From Thermococcus indicus (GTDB taxonomy: Archaea; Methanobacteriota_B; Thermococci; Thermococcales; Thermococcaceae), in the NCBI RefSeq assembly GCF_006274605.1, contig NZ_CP040846.1, forward strand, positions 806,001 to 870,000: a DNA stretch of 64,000 nucleotides. Reading direction: 5' to 3'. Below the pieces are notes generated by a model. The model saw only the letters and a program-made list of their open reading frames with translations. It made no database searches and had not been told where the DNA came from. Numbering within the stretch: position 1 is the stretch's first letter; the number at the start of each line of letters is the position of its first letter. Position numbers and translations under genes: made by a program. Shown in pieces: positions 1-7,981 of this stretch.

Positions 1-645
1 GACATCGAATATGCTCCACAGGTCCCTTATGACGTGGAGGTGAGGTATCAATGCCAGCTTTTCGGGGTTCTTCTCCACGAACCTCGCCGTGAACGGGAAG
101 TAGTACCAGACGTACTCGGTGTTCTCGTCGCCGTGGCCCACGAAGCGCCAGGGCTTGTCGTCCACCCAGATGAAAACGTCATCCCCGTATTTCTCGCGAA
201 CAAGTCGAAACGCCTCATCTATGGTCATATCGTGGCCAAAGACGATGACGTCATCGAAGAGGTCGTAGATGCCCATCCGCTTCAGGCGCCGCACCTTCAT
301 GCCATCGATGAAATCCTCCGCCGAGAAGGAGATGACCACGTGGCCATCCTCCCTGAGCTTCTTCAGCAGTTCGACGGAGTCGTCGATGGGCCTCGTGAGC
401 TCGGCCCGCTCCTCGAACCACGCCTCAAAGAACTTTGTACGGAGGAAGAAAGGCGGCCTGCTTTTCTTTTTGTGCTTTCCAAAGGTAGGCCTCTCAAACT
501 GGAGCTCGATTTTAGTCAAGAGCTTTGCCCAGAGGGCCTTTCCGGGAAGCCATCGGTAGCGCCTCTCGAGCGCGCGCCGAAACGCCTCCTCAATGCACGA
601 GTACGTATCCGCCAGAGTTCCGTCGAAGTCGAAAGCTATTATCAT
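1..645 (-). CDS. HAD-superfamily hydrolase, C-terminus outside window
   Basis: The minus frame is open from the ATG at 645 to the window edge, so 215 codons are visible and the end is missing. The N-terminus reads MIIAFDFDGTLADTYSC, which is HAD motif I (DFDGTLAD) with the nucleophile Asp at residue 5. A later VVISFSAED stretch fits motif II, and DDVIVFGH lies where the Rossmann core continues. This family usually hydrolyses small phosphate esters; the substrate cannot be told from the sequence. The region upstream (646-1352) carries no gene, so it is probably transcribed alone or leads a leftward operon. Confidence 0.8.
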   Translation of the reverse strand, partial: MIIAFDFDGTLADTYSCIEEAFRRALERRYRWLPGKALWAKLLTKIELQFERPTFGKHKKKSRPPFFLRTKFFEAWFEERAELTRPIDDSVELLKKLREDGHVVISFSAEDFIDGMKVRRLKRMGIYDLFDDVIVFGHDMTIDEAFRLVREKYGDDVFIWVDDKPWRFVGHGDENTEYVWYYFPFTARFVEKNPEKLALIPHLHVIRDLWSIFDV

Positions 646-1352
646 AACGACCCCCCCTACTGGGCGATGAAGATGGGGATTTAAGCGTTGTCCCTGTGGT
701 TCAATCATACAATGAGTAAGTGCAATGAAAACCCATTTCAAAATTGCCAATTCTCAGAAAATCACACTCTCCCGCCAGCGCCGAAGCTTTTGGAAAAAGC
801 TTTCACCAAAAGTTTGTGATTCGTGGTAGGGCTCCTTTGCAGAGGGGATTTCAAGTCCAACATTGACCTTGGAAGGCGGAGTCAGTGAAAATAAAGCTTT
901 TCATGTGGTTCTATTTGAATCTCGCTCCGAAGGAGCGCCAAAAACGCTTGAACCCTCCTGAAACACTCCTTGGAATGAATCAATTCTGCCCAAAAAGCAG
1001 TCCTCAGAGAAATCCACTCCAGAACACGCTTTTCAAAAGGAATCACGGACCTTGATCAAACTTCGCGAAGGCGAGCAAACTTTGCTTTGCAAAGTTTGAC
1101 CAAAAGAGTTCCCTTGTCGTTTAAAAATGGATAAAATCAGACATGCACTCTTAAAAATTACACCTAAAGCGTGGGTTTAACGCCAAAAATCAGGCCTTTA
1201 AAAGGTTTCACTTTTATTCTGGCGTTCTTCGAACGCCTTGTGGAAAGTGAAACCCTGTAAGCTTGCAGTTGAACGGCAAACCACTTGAAAAACAAGCATT
1301 TTCAAAATCGCATACAATCTTTCCGCCAGCGCTTGCGAAGCAAGGGCTGTTG
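646..1352. repeat. Gene-free 0.7-kb gap with short palindromic repeats
   Basis: I see no gene here. The gap is AT-rich and carries short palindromic elements that recur, in reverse orientation, in the gap at 62032-62685. Element i (771-822) contains AAGCTTTTGGAAAAAGCTT and pairs with 62296-62352. Element iii (about 900-955), with core CTCCGAAGGAG, pairs with about 62162-62220. Element ii (1071-1101), with core CAAACTTTGCTTTGCAAAG, pairs with 62569-62600. Element iv (1221-1237) is the hairpin GGCGTTCTTCGAACGCC and resembles 62439-62455. CCGCCAGCGCTTGCGAAG near 1323 also resembles the edge of element i. Both gaps border tRNA genes. Confidence 0.6.
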
Positions 1353-1430
1353 TGGTGGGCCCGCGGGGATTCGAACCCCGGACCTCCACCTTGTCAGGGT
1401 GGCGTCATAACCAGTCTAGACCACGGGCCC
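1353..1430 (-). tRNA. tRNA-Val (GAC)
   Basis: On the minus strand a full cloverleaf is visible. The acceptor arm GGGCCCG (1430-1424) pairs with CGGGCCC (1363-1357), followed by discriminator A and an encoded CCA (1355-1353). The T arm has GGTTCGAATCC. The anticodon stem CCACC/GGTGG encloses loop CTGACAA, which gives anticodon GAC (valine). No intron is present. It lies 11 bp from the tRNA-Ala gene on the same strand, so the two are probably cotranscribed. Confidence 0.95.
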
Positions 1431-1441
1431 AACCCAAGGAA

Positions 1442-1519
<78 letters not shown>

Positions 1520-1642
1520 ACTCCCATCGACGCCGTAATCACCTATCTGGGTGGGTTTATAAATTTTGCGGTTGGGGATATCTTTCAGATGGGCATCGAA
1601 AAGCTAATATCCTCCTCCGCGGAATGTTCCACGGTGAAGACT

Positions 1643-2794
1643 ATGGGCTTTGACCCGGTGTCAGAGGCAAAGAGGATTGAGAAAGAGATAATAACCTGGA
1701 GAAGGGACTTCCACATGCACCCAGAGCTTAAGTACCAGGAGGAGAGAACCTCTGGAATAGTTGAGGAGCACCTCCGCGAATGGGGCTACAGGATAAAGCG
1801 CGTCGGAACCGGGATTATAGCGGACATCGGAGAGGGTGAGAAGACAATAGCCCTCCGCGCCGACATGGACGCACTGCCAATTCAGGAGGAGAACGACGTC
1901 CCCTACAAGTCCCGCGTTCCAGGCAAGATGCACGCCTGCGGCCACGACGCCCACACGGCCATGCTCCTGGGAACCGCAAAGATAATCTCGGAGCACATCG
2001 ACGAGTTCAACGGCAGAGTAAGGCTCATCTTCCAGCCGGCTGAGGAGGGTGGCAATGGAGCGGTGAAGATGATAGAAGGAGGGGCCCTTGAAGGAGTCAA
2101 CGCTATCTTCGGCTTCCACGTCTGGATGGACCTTCCGAGTGGAGTGATTGGAATCCGCGAGGGGCCGTTTTTAGCCGGAGCCGGCATCTTCGGGGGCGAG
2201 ATAATCGGCAAAGGTGGCCATGGCGCGAGCCCCCATGAAACGATAGACCCCGTCCCTATCCTTGCCGAGACAGTACTGGCCTTTCAAACGATTGTGAGCA
2301 GGAACGTCGATCCGATAGAGACGGGAGTGGTGAGCGTTACGGCCGTTAAAGCTGGAGAGGCCTTCAACGTGATTCCCGAAAGGGCCGAGTTCAAGGGGAC
2401 CTTCAGGTTCTTCAAACCGGAAATTGGCGAGCTGATTAAGAGGCGCATGGAAGAAATTCTTGACGGGATAACAAGAGCCCATGGAGCCAGATACAACCTC
2501 TCAATCGAGGAGCTGACACTGCCGACTATAAACGACAAGGAAATGGCAGGGTTCGCCCTCAAGGTGGCCGAAAAGCTCAGACTGAGGTGGAGGGAGGTAA
2601 GGCCAACGATGGGTGCCGAGGACTTCGCCTTCTACCTGCAGAAGGTTCCAGGGGCTTTCCTCGCCCTGGGAATAAGGAACGAGGAGAAGGGAATAATCTA
2701 TCCACACCACCACCCGAAGTTCGACGTTGATGAGGACGTGCTTTACCTCGGAACGGCGATGGAAGCTGCGCTGGCCTTCGATTTCCTCAGGTGA
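1643..2794 (+). CDS. M20 family metallopeptidase / amidohydrolase
   Basis: The 383-residue protein has M20D hallmarks: RADMDALP at about residues 72-79, the metal site MHACGHDAHTAMLLG at 96-110, the catalytic-base segment QPAEEGGNGA, and a C-terminal HHHPKFDVDE metal region. The family (hippurate hydrolase, carboxypeptidase G2-like) removes acyl or amino-acid groups from small substrates in the cytoplasm with two zinc or cobalt ions. I chose the ATG at 1643 because the domain begins right after it. In-frame ATG 1589 and GTG 1634 are alternatives. A TATA-like TTTATAAATT lies at about 1557. The 3' end overlaps the convergent GNAT gene by 8 bp. Confidence 0.88.
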   Translation: MGFDPVSEAKRIEKEIITWRRDFHMHPELKYQEERTSGIVEEHLREWGYRIKRVGTGIIADIGEGEKTIALRADMDALPIQEENDVPYKSRVPGKMHACGHDAHTAMLLGTAKIISEHIDEFNGRVRLIFQPAEEGGNGAVKMIEGGALEGVNAIFGFHVWMDLPSGVIGIREGPFLAGAGIFGGEIIGKGGHGASPHETIDPVPILAETVLAFQTIVSRNVDPIETGVVSVTAVKAGEAFNVIPERAEFKGTFRFFKPEIGELIKRRMEEILDGITRAHGARYNLSIEELTLPTINDKEMAGFALKVAEKLRLRWREVRPTMGAEDFAFYLQKVPGAFLALGIRNEEKGIIYPHHHPKFDVDEDVLYLGTAMEAALAFDFLR

Positions 2795-3617
2795 GGGATT
2801 TTCCGATTATCTCTACCTCCCCAACTTTTTGAACCCCGAAGCTCTCGACCCCGTCGGGAATAACCGTCAAAACCCTCTCGCAGCCAAGAACCTTGGCCCT
2901 CCCCAGGACAGGCCTCACATCCCCAAGCCCGCCCCACAGGAGCAGCGCCAGGCCTTCTCTGCCCGGTAGGTTTCGGAGGGCGTAGTACGAGCCCCTGCTC
3001 CGCCCGCTCTCGACCGTGTGGTGAACCCCGGCGATATTGTCTTTGAACACTGAAAAGAACATGCTGTACGAGCTTTGAAAGCGACCTGCAACCAGTTCGA
3101 GGTTTTTAACGTCTTCCCAACCGAATCCAGTGATTTCCGTTCTCCCGGCCCCTCCGGTGGGGACCCACACAATCGTTCCCGAAAACAGTGCAACACTGAA
3201 GCCGAGCCTCCTGTAGAAGCCCCTGGCAGCGTCATCCGGCTGAACCGTGAGAAGCCGGGCCCCTCTTTCCCCAGCAATCTCCTCGACGAACTCGATGAGC
3301 GCCCTTCCGATACCCCTGCCCCTGTAATCCGGATGAACCTCGATGACGTCAATGTGGGCGATTGACGTAAGCTTCCCGTTAATCGGCTCTTCAGAGAAGA
3401 GAACCTCTACCTCACCTACGATTTCTCCATTCAACTCCGCTACGACGACCAGCTGATTATCCAGCAGGAGGTTGTTGATGTGAATCGCGAGCGTCTCGGC
3501 ACTCATCCATGGCCCGCCCATAGAGTAGCGCCGGTAGAGATTGCCCGCCGGCTCTTCTCCAGCGGTGTGGAGCCTCACTATTCCGGCAACGTCGTCAAGG
3601 GTCGCCAAACGGATCAT
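2787..3617 (-). CDS. GNAT N-acetyltransferase with C-terminal extension
   Basis: The first ~150 residues form a GNAT domain: [17 protein letters not shown] at the start, [17 protein letters not shown] as the acetyl-CoA pyrophosphate loop (R/Q-x-x-G-x-G/A motif), and [10 protein letters not shown] near the end. About 120 further residues contain repeated [11 protein letters not shown]-like strands and are not assigned. The acetyl acceptor is unknown. I chose the second of two consecutive ATGs, because GGTGAG sits 7 nt before it; ATG 3620 and GTG 3629 are alternatives. The start overlaps the end of the phosphoglycolate phosphatase gene, so the two are probably translated from one mRNA. Confidence 0.82.
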   Translation of the reverse strand: MIRLATLDDVAGIVRLHTAGEEPAGNLYRRYSMGGPWMSAETLAIHINNLLLDNQLVVVAELNGEIVGEVEVLFSEEPINGKLTSIAHIDVIEVHPDYRGRGIGRALIEFVEEIAGERGARLLTVQPDDAARGFYRRLGFSVALFSGTIVWVPTGGAGRTEITGFGWEDVKNLELVAGRFQSSYSMFFSVFKDNIAGVHHTVESGRSRGSYYALRNLPGREGLALLLWGGLGDVRPVLGRAKVLGCERVLTVIPDGVESFGVQKVGEVEIIGKSLT

Positions 3618-4332
3618 CATCGCCCTCACCCAGGTGGCCGAACTTCCGAAGGATGTGCATGACCGCCTCGGCCCCGCCGTCGCCGTAGGGCTTTTGAGTG
3701 ACGTAGTCGGCCTTTTCCTTCACGCTCTCAGGGGCTTGGGCTATGGCAACTCTATAACCGACGACGCGGAATGCATCGAGGTCGTTTTCCCCATCCCCGA
3801 CGTGGGCAACTTCCCTAGGACTTATCCCGAGTATCTCACAGGCCTTTTCAATCCCCGCGCCCTTGTTGATCCAGGGCTTCTTGACGTGTATCGCGAAGCC
3901 GGAATCCACCGCGATGAGGTTCAGTCCGAGCTCCCCTATAATCTCCCTGACTGCCCCGACGGGAATCGTTCTCATAATCACAAGCCCGGCCTTCCGCTCA
4001 GGCATCGAGAAGCTCATGACGGCCTCAGGGTAGCGCCTCTTTATCTCGCTCCAGAGAATCCACTCCTCGTCCATCTTCGTCAGGTAAACCCTCTTCCTCA
4101 GCCGTCCGTCTTTTATGGACAGCGCGCCCCCGTCCTCCGCGACAACCGGCCCGCTGGTGCCTATCATTATTGCCATGGCCTCCGCGAACGGTACCGAGTT
4201 GCCGGTGACGAGCATAACAGGGAGGCCCAGACTCTCGGCGAGCCGTATTGCCCTCAAAGCGTTCTCACTGAGTCTCCTGTCGGGATAGGTTATGGTACCG
4301 TCTATGTCAAGCGATATTGCCCTCACCCTCAC
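3595..4332 (-). CDS. Phosphoglycolate phosphatase, archaeal HAD type
   Basis: The 245-residue protein begins with [16 protein letters not shown] (HAD motif I, nucleophile Asp near residue 9). It has VMLVTGNS (motif II) and a late [14 protein letters not shown] (motifs III/IV) with the Cof-type cap between them. This matches the archaeal phosphoglycolate phosphatase group, which clears 2-phosphoglycolate; a broader sugar-phosphate phosphatase role is possible. The start codon is GTG within a GGTGAG-rich stretch. It is upstream of and overlaps the GNAT gene. The tail after [12 protein letters not shown] looks like an unconserved extension. Confidence 0.82.
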   Translation of the reverse strand: MRVRAISLDIDGTITYPDRRLSENALRAIRLAESLGLPVMLVTGNSVPFAEAMAIMIGTSGPVVAEDGGALSIKDGRLRKRVYLTKMDEEWILWSEIKRRYPEAVMSFSMPERKAGLVIMRTIPVGAVREIIGELGLNLIAVDSGFAIHVKKPWINKGAGIEKACEILGISPREVAHVGDGENDLDAFRVVGYRVAIAQAPESVKEKADYVTQKPYGDGGAEAVMHILRKFGHLGEGDDDPFGDP

Positions 4333-4382
4333 TCACACCACCGAAAGAAGTTGAGAAGACCCGATAAAAGGGTTGCTGGACA

Positions 4383-5633
4383 TCAGTGGTCCTTCATTAT
4401 CTCCCTCAGGACGCTGGTTGCGTAAACCCCCTTCGGGAGGAAAAACCTGAAGCACATTCCGGTTCCAGGGATGTGGCCGTAGGTGAGGCCCAGGGGCCGT
4501 ATCAGAAGCTCCCTCCTGCCACCCGGTTCGGCCATCGGTTTCGGGAGCCCCCTGAAGGTCTCAAGCGTTATGCCCTCCTCCTCAAGAATCTCCCCCTCGA
4601 GCTTTCCTGGAAGTCCCCCGGCCCCCCTCATCGCAAAGCCGAAGAGCGGGCCGGAAACCATAGCCTCGCCGTGCCGTATCTTCTCGTTCACAAAATTGAG
4701 GTTCCCCTCGGTGACGCGGTACGTTCTGTCGCGGTAGGGGATACCGCCCTTAACCTGAACGACGACATCGCCGACGAGGGCCTCGTTCAGAGGAATTCCC
4801 ATCTCAATCCTTCTGGAGAGGTAGAGGTTGAAGAGGTAGCTCTGGTAGGCGTGGATGAAGATTCGCATTATCGGAAGGGGCAGCGAGAGAAAGGCCCTTC
4901 TCCAGCTCCCTGTTTCCTTGTAGCGGTAGAGGAGTGTCCGCTCGTACCTCAGGAAGTTCGGGAACTCCTCAAGGGCTTTCTCAACGTCACCCGTCTCCCA
5001 AAAGTGCTTCCTGGCCTCGTCGCCCTCCATCCCTCCCCCGTGCGCTCCGAGGAACAGCCTCGCCGCGCTTTCAAAGTCCCCCTGGAGAAGGAGCTTTCCG
5101 ATAAGGTGGTTCGTGACGCGTTTCTCCCCGAAACGCTGGTAGCCGAAGTAGTTCGGGAAACCTCCCATACCACGGAGCTCGCGGATTATCTCCCTGCTCC
5201 TCTCGAAGGCATTTTCATCGACATCCCTAACCATTATTCGGAACCGATTCCCAAGGAGGTGACCAAGTTTGATAAACCTGCCGTAGGAGATGAAGCGGAG
5301 CTCTATGTCCCGTATCCGGACGTTCTCAACGGCCTCCCTCGCTCCGGCCGGCACGCTTATGTACTGGTAGGTCACCGCGTGCCTGTCCTTCGTTCCGGCA
5401 AAGCCGATGTCCCTGTAGCTAATCCCGGCGCGCTTCGCTATCTCCTTCACCGCGCTCATCGTGTCCCAGTTGCGCTTCCTGAGAAGAAAGATGGCGTGCT
5501 TCCTCCCCTCAAAGATCGACGGGAGGGGGTCCTCGATGACCACGAAGTCCTCCGGTTGAACCTTTATCCTGCCCCCAATACCGGGTTTTTTGCTCAGATA
5601 ACTGAACCGGGAAAAAAACTCGCGGTGGTCCAT
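4383..5633 (-). CDS. truD: tRNA pseudouridine synthase TruD
   Basis: The 416-residue protein carries the TruD signature [15 protein letters not shown] at about residues 77-91, with the catalytic Asp in GTKD (residue 83), and the second family motif [10 protein letters not shown]. TruD isomerises uridine in tRNA (U13 in bacteria, U35 or U13 in archaea and eukaryotes). The insertion domain between the two motif regions has the family's usual size. The start is the ATG at 5633, preceded by GGTGATTAAA; GTG 5642 is in frame but lies inside that ribosome binding site. It follows the TOPRIM-like gene with 1 bp between stop and start, which suggests coupling. Confidence 0.93.
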   Translation of the reverse strand: MDHREFFSRFSYLSKKPGIGGRIKVQPEDFVVIEDPLPSIFEGRKHAIFLLRKRNWDTMSAVKEIAKRAGISYRDIGFAGTKDRHAVTYQYISVPAGAREAVENVRIRDIELRFISYGRFIKLGHLLGNRFRIMVRDVDENAFERSREIIRELRGMGGFPNYFGYQRFGEKRVTNHLIGKLLLQGDFESAARLFLGAHGGGMEGDEARKHFWETGDVEKALEEFPNFLRYERTLLYRYKETGSWRRAFLSLPLPIMRIFIHAYQSYLFNLYLSRRIEMGIPLNEALVGDVVVQVKGGIPYRDRTYRVTEGNLNFVNEKIRHGEAMVSGPLFGFAMRGAGGLPGKLEGEILEEEGITLETFRGLPKPMAEPGGRRELLIRPLGLTYGHIPGTGMCFRFFLPKGVYATSVLREIMKDH

Positions 5634-5634
5634 T

Positions 5635-6150
5635 TTAATCACCTAAAATCCTCAAAAATTCTCGAAATGATTTACAATTCCGTTTGAGTTTCTCAAAGTC
5701 GAGCTTATCGGCATACTCCGGGAGCTTGGATTTAGTGTAACGCTCTCTCCTTTTCAGCTCATCGGAGGGTTTTGTGCTCCAGCTGTAGCCTAAGCTTTTG
5801 CAGACCCACTCCTCGATTTCGTACTCAAAAAGGAGGATTTTGACGGGAATTTTGAGGTTACGTGGGATGTGTTTTTCCACGTCCTTTTTCTTGGATTCGT
5901 AGTTTGAGGGACCATCCCCATCGTAGACGAGGAGTATAAAATCCGGCCTGACAAGCTCAGAAGCGCGGAGAATCTTCCCTAACTTTGAGTTGCAGAGGTA
6001 TGGGGCGTGGATTGGGTTTTTTCTCCCCGAAAGTTTTTTCAGGCGGGTATCTGTCAGGCCCTCCGTCCTAAGTCTGCTCAGGAGGCGCTTGAAGAATTCC
6101 CCTCCATAGGCATCCTCCGTTATGATGACTATTTCCCTCGACTTCGACAT
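5635..6150 (-). CDS. TOPRIM-like (DUF4276-like) partner of AAA ATPase
   Basis: The 171-residue protein has the three acidic clusters of a TOPRIM-type nuclease fold: [14 protein letters not shown] (Glu12), [15 protein letters not shown] (Asp77, Asp79), and [11 protein letters not shown] (about 107-116), which is close to the E-IEAWL signature of DUF4276. The gene follows the AAA ATPase directly. A GTG start at 6159 would overlap that gene by 4 bp; I prefer ATG 6150 behind GTGAGGACA. A large ATPase plus small TOPRIM protein is the layout of OLD/PARIS-like anti-phage modules. I infer a nuclease effector. The exact family needs a profile search. Confidence 0.6.
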   Translation of the reverse strand: MSKSREIVIITEDAYGGEFFKRLLSRLRTEGLTDTRLKKLSGRKNPIHAPYLCNSKLGKILRASELVRPDFILLVYDGDGPSNYESKKKDVEKHIPRNLKIPVKILLFEYEIEEWVCKSLGYSWSTKPSDELKRRERYTKSKLPEYADKLDFEKLKRNCKSFREFLRILGD

Positions 6151-6155
6151 TGTCC

Positions 6156-7514
6156 TCACTGTTTGTCGCTTTCGAGCAACGAGCCGTAAAGCCAGCCCTC
6201 ACTTAACGTGAGGCCTTTTTCGTTGAGGAACTTTTTGATTTTCTCGGGGTCTTTTATTCTTCTGAAGAGGGTCTCACCATGCTCTTTATCTACGAGCACA
6301 AGGTCAGAAGGCTCGACAATATCGACGACAACCGGTGAGTGGGTTGTAATAATAACCTGGCTTTCGCTCTCTCTGAGTGTGTCAATAATCAGCTCAAGGG
6401 TCTCGGGATGTAGGGAGTTCTCTATTTCGTCGATTATCAAAAGAGGAGGCTTCAGGTAAGCCACAGTCAGTATCGCAAGAACTTTGTAGAATCCATCTGA
6501 TATGCCTGGCGGAGCAAGTTCAAGGCCATTCTCAAAGACCTTCATCATGACCCTGCCGTCTTCGGTGAGCTGGAAGAAAACCCTCGTGTTGGGAAACGCT
6601 ATGAATAGGGGCTTGGCTATCTCATCAGAAAGCCTTCCTTCACGGAGCCATATGTTGTAGAGAATGGGAATGAGGTTTGAGGCGTCTTCATTGAGGGTTG
6701 TTTCCTTCCGGGGATACTGGGGTTTTCTAATAATGGGAGGATTAACATCTCTCACCGGTAGCTGATCCAGGAATTCCCCAAAGAAAACTGGAAATGATGA
6801 TACGATATTTGGGTATATAAGGGCATCTTCTTGGGTTACCGCCGGAGAGACGATAAGGCCGTAGTTAGGGAAGTTCCCCACTATCGAAACCCTCAAGGGA
6901 GTCCTTTTGAAAAGGACGTTTATAAGCATTGTTTGAGGTGTATTTGGCATTAATGCGGAGAATAGCGTCCAATTAGGGGGGATTCCTTCTAATGAATACT
7001 CTCCTGTTACAAAGCCTTTTAATTTTCTCAAATCTGTCCTGATAGTATCAATGTCATTCGTGTGGACATTTTCGGCGATATTCTCTGCAGTATCTAAAAC
7101 GTCACGGATTCTTTCTGCAAGTTCATTGGAGTGCGCTACCTTAACAATATTCCCAGTTTTTTCAATTCTTACATATTCTAAAACCTCAAGAACCTCCTTC
7201 AAAATCCTAAAGCTCCCCCCTGTCCCCGTAAAAGTCGTCTCAAAGTAAACATCGTAGCCCTTAACGTCGAACAGCATTCCCACGGTTATCGGTAGCTCCT
7301 CTTTCCCGGCCCAGACAACGTTATTATACCCCCACCATTCAAGAAAGGGGTTGGTGTCCCTTTCAACGTAGATTTTTCTGAGGAGCTTAAAGACCTCAAC
7401 GAGGTTCGTCTTACCCGAGGCATTTGGGCCTATAAGGACGTTAAACTTACCCAGCTCAACCTCACAGTCTTTTAAACTTTTGAAATTCTTAACGGTGAGC
7501 TTTTTCAGTCTCAC
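6156..7514 (-). CDS. OLD/RloA-like AAA ATPase
   Basis: The 452-residue protein is an ABC/SMC-like AAA ATPase. MRLKKLTVKNFKSL opens the domain and Walker A is GPNASGKTN (29-37). The signature region is PPGISDGFYKVLAIL. Walker B is LLIIDEIENSLHPE, with the catalytic Glu near 363, and the switch His is in ITTHS (about 390). The variable middle (about 90-300) is the lid or coiled region. No nuclease domain is fused to it; the next gene supplies a TOPRIM-like protein. Related ATPases sense phage or bind DNA ends in OLD, Gabija and PARIS systems. AT content is higher than in the neighbouring housekeeping genes, which suggests acquisition. Confidence 0.8.
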   Translation of the reverse strand: MRLKKLTVKNFKSLKDCEVELGKFNVLIGPNASGKTNLVEVFKLLRKIYVERDTNPFLEWWGYNNVVWAGKEELPITVGMLFDVKGYDVYFETTFTGTGGSFRILKEVLEVLEYVRIEKTGNIVKVAHSNELAERIRDVLDTAENIAENVHTNDIDTIRTDLRKLKGFVTGEYSLEGIPPNWTLFSALMPNTPQTMLINVLFKRTPLRVSIVGNFPNYGLIVSPAVTQEDALIYPNIVSSFPVFFGEFLDQLPVRDVNPPIIRKPQYPRKETTLNEDASNLIPILYNIWLREGRLSDEIAKPLFIAFPNTRVFFQLTEDGRVMMKVFENGLELAPPGISDGFYKVLAILTVAYLKPPLLIIDEIENSLHPETLELIIDTLRESESQVIITTHSPVVVDIVEPSDLVLVDKEHGETLFRRIKDPEKIKKFLNEKGLTLSEGWLYGSLLESDKQ

Positions 7515-7561
7515 ACTCTCACCGAAGATTAAAAACGGTCAAATGATTAAAAGACTTCCGC

Positions 7562-7918
7562 TCACACCAGCTTTAGATGGCCAGTAACCTTGTCCACAAT
7601 CTCTTCCGGGGCCGGGCCAATCGCCAGGACAGTTATCGTACCCGGGGGTATCTCAGTCAAACCAGCGTCCCTGATGAGCGCCGTGGGGATGCCCAGTTTC
7701 TCTGCGTGGGCCTTCAGTTCGAAGAGCTCCCGCTCGTTTTCAGCCTTCACGACGACCTTCTTCTGCCCCTCGTGGAACCACGCTTTGAACCATTCGGGTT
7801 TCTCCTTCTGAGCCTTCAGTGCAGCGGTAACCGCTCCGTGGGCAACCTGGACGGCGAACTTGCCCTTGCTGAGCTTCAGATCCTTCCGGGAGACTATGAC
7901 CTGCTTGTACCTGAACAT
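7562..7918 (-). CDS. pth2: Peptidyl-tRNA hydrolase, Pth2 type
   Basis: The 118-residue protein has the Pth2 core: KQVIVSRKDLKLSKGKFAVQVAHGAV at the N-terminus (K18, H27 region and the QVAHGA motif), then the AGLTEIPPGTITVLAIGP motif with the conserved Asp/Thr of DAG-T. Pth2 releases tRNA from peptidyl-tRNAs that drop off ribosomes. Length matches the archaeal family. It lies alone between the ATPase pair and the surface-protein gene. Confidence 0.95.
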   Translation of the reverse strand: MFRYKQVIVSRKDLKLSKGKFAVQVAHGAVTAALKAQKEKPEWFKAWFHEGQKKVVVKAENERELFELKAHAEKLGIPTALIRDAGLTEIPPGTITVLAIGPAPEEIVDKVTGHLKLV

Positions 7919-7981
7919 GTCCCATCCCGAAGAAACTGCGAGAACCGATTTATAAAGTTAAGGAGAGAAAAGGCAAGAAGT

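Noticed and set aside
3541-4425. Plus-strand ORF opposite the phosphoglycolate phosphatase
   Set aside because: Antisense shadow of the HAD gene.
4386-5687. Long plus-strand ORF (433 codons) opposite truD
   Set aside because: It mirrors TruD; the minus strand has the clear TruD signature, so this is a GC-driven shadow frame.
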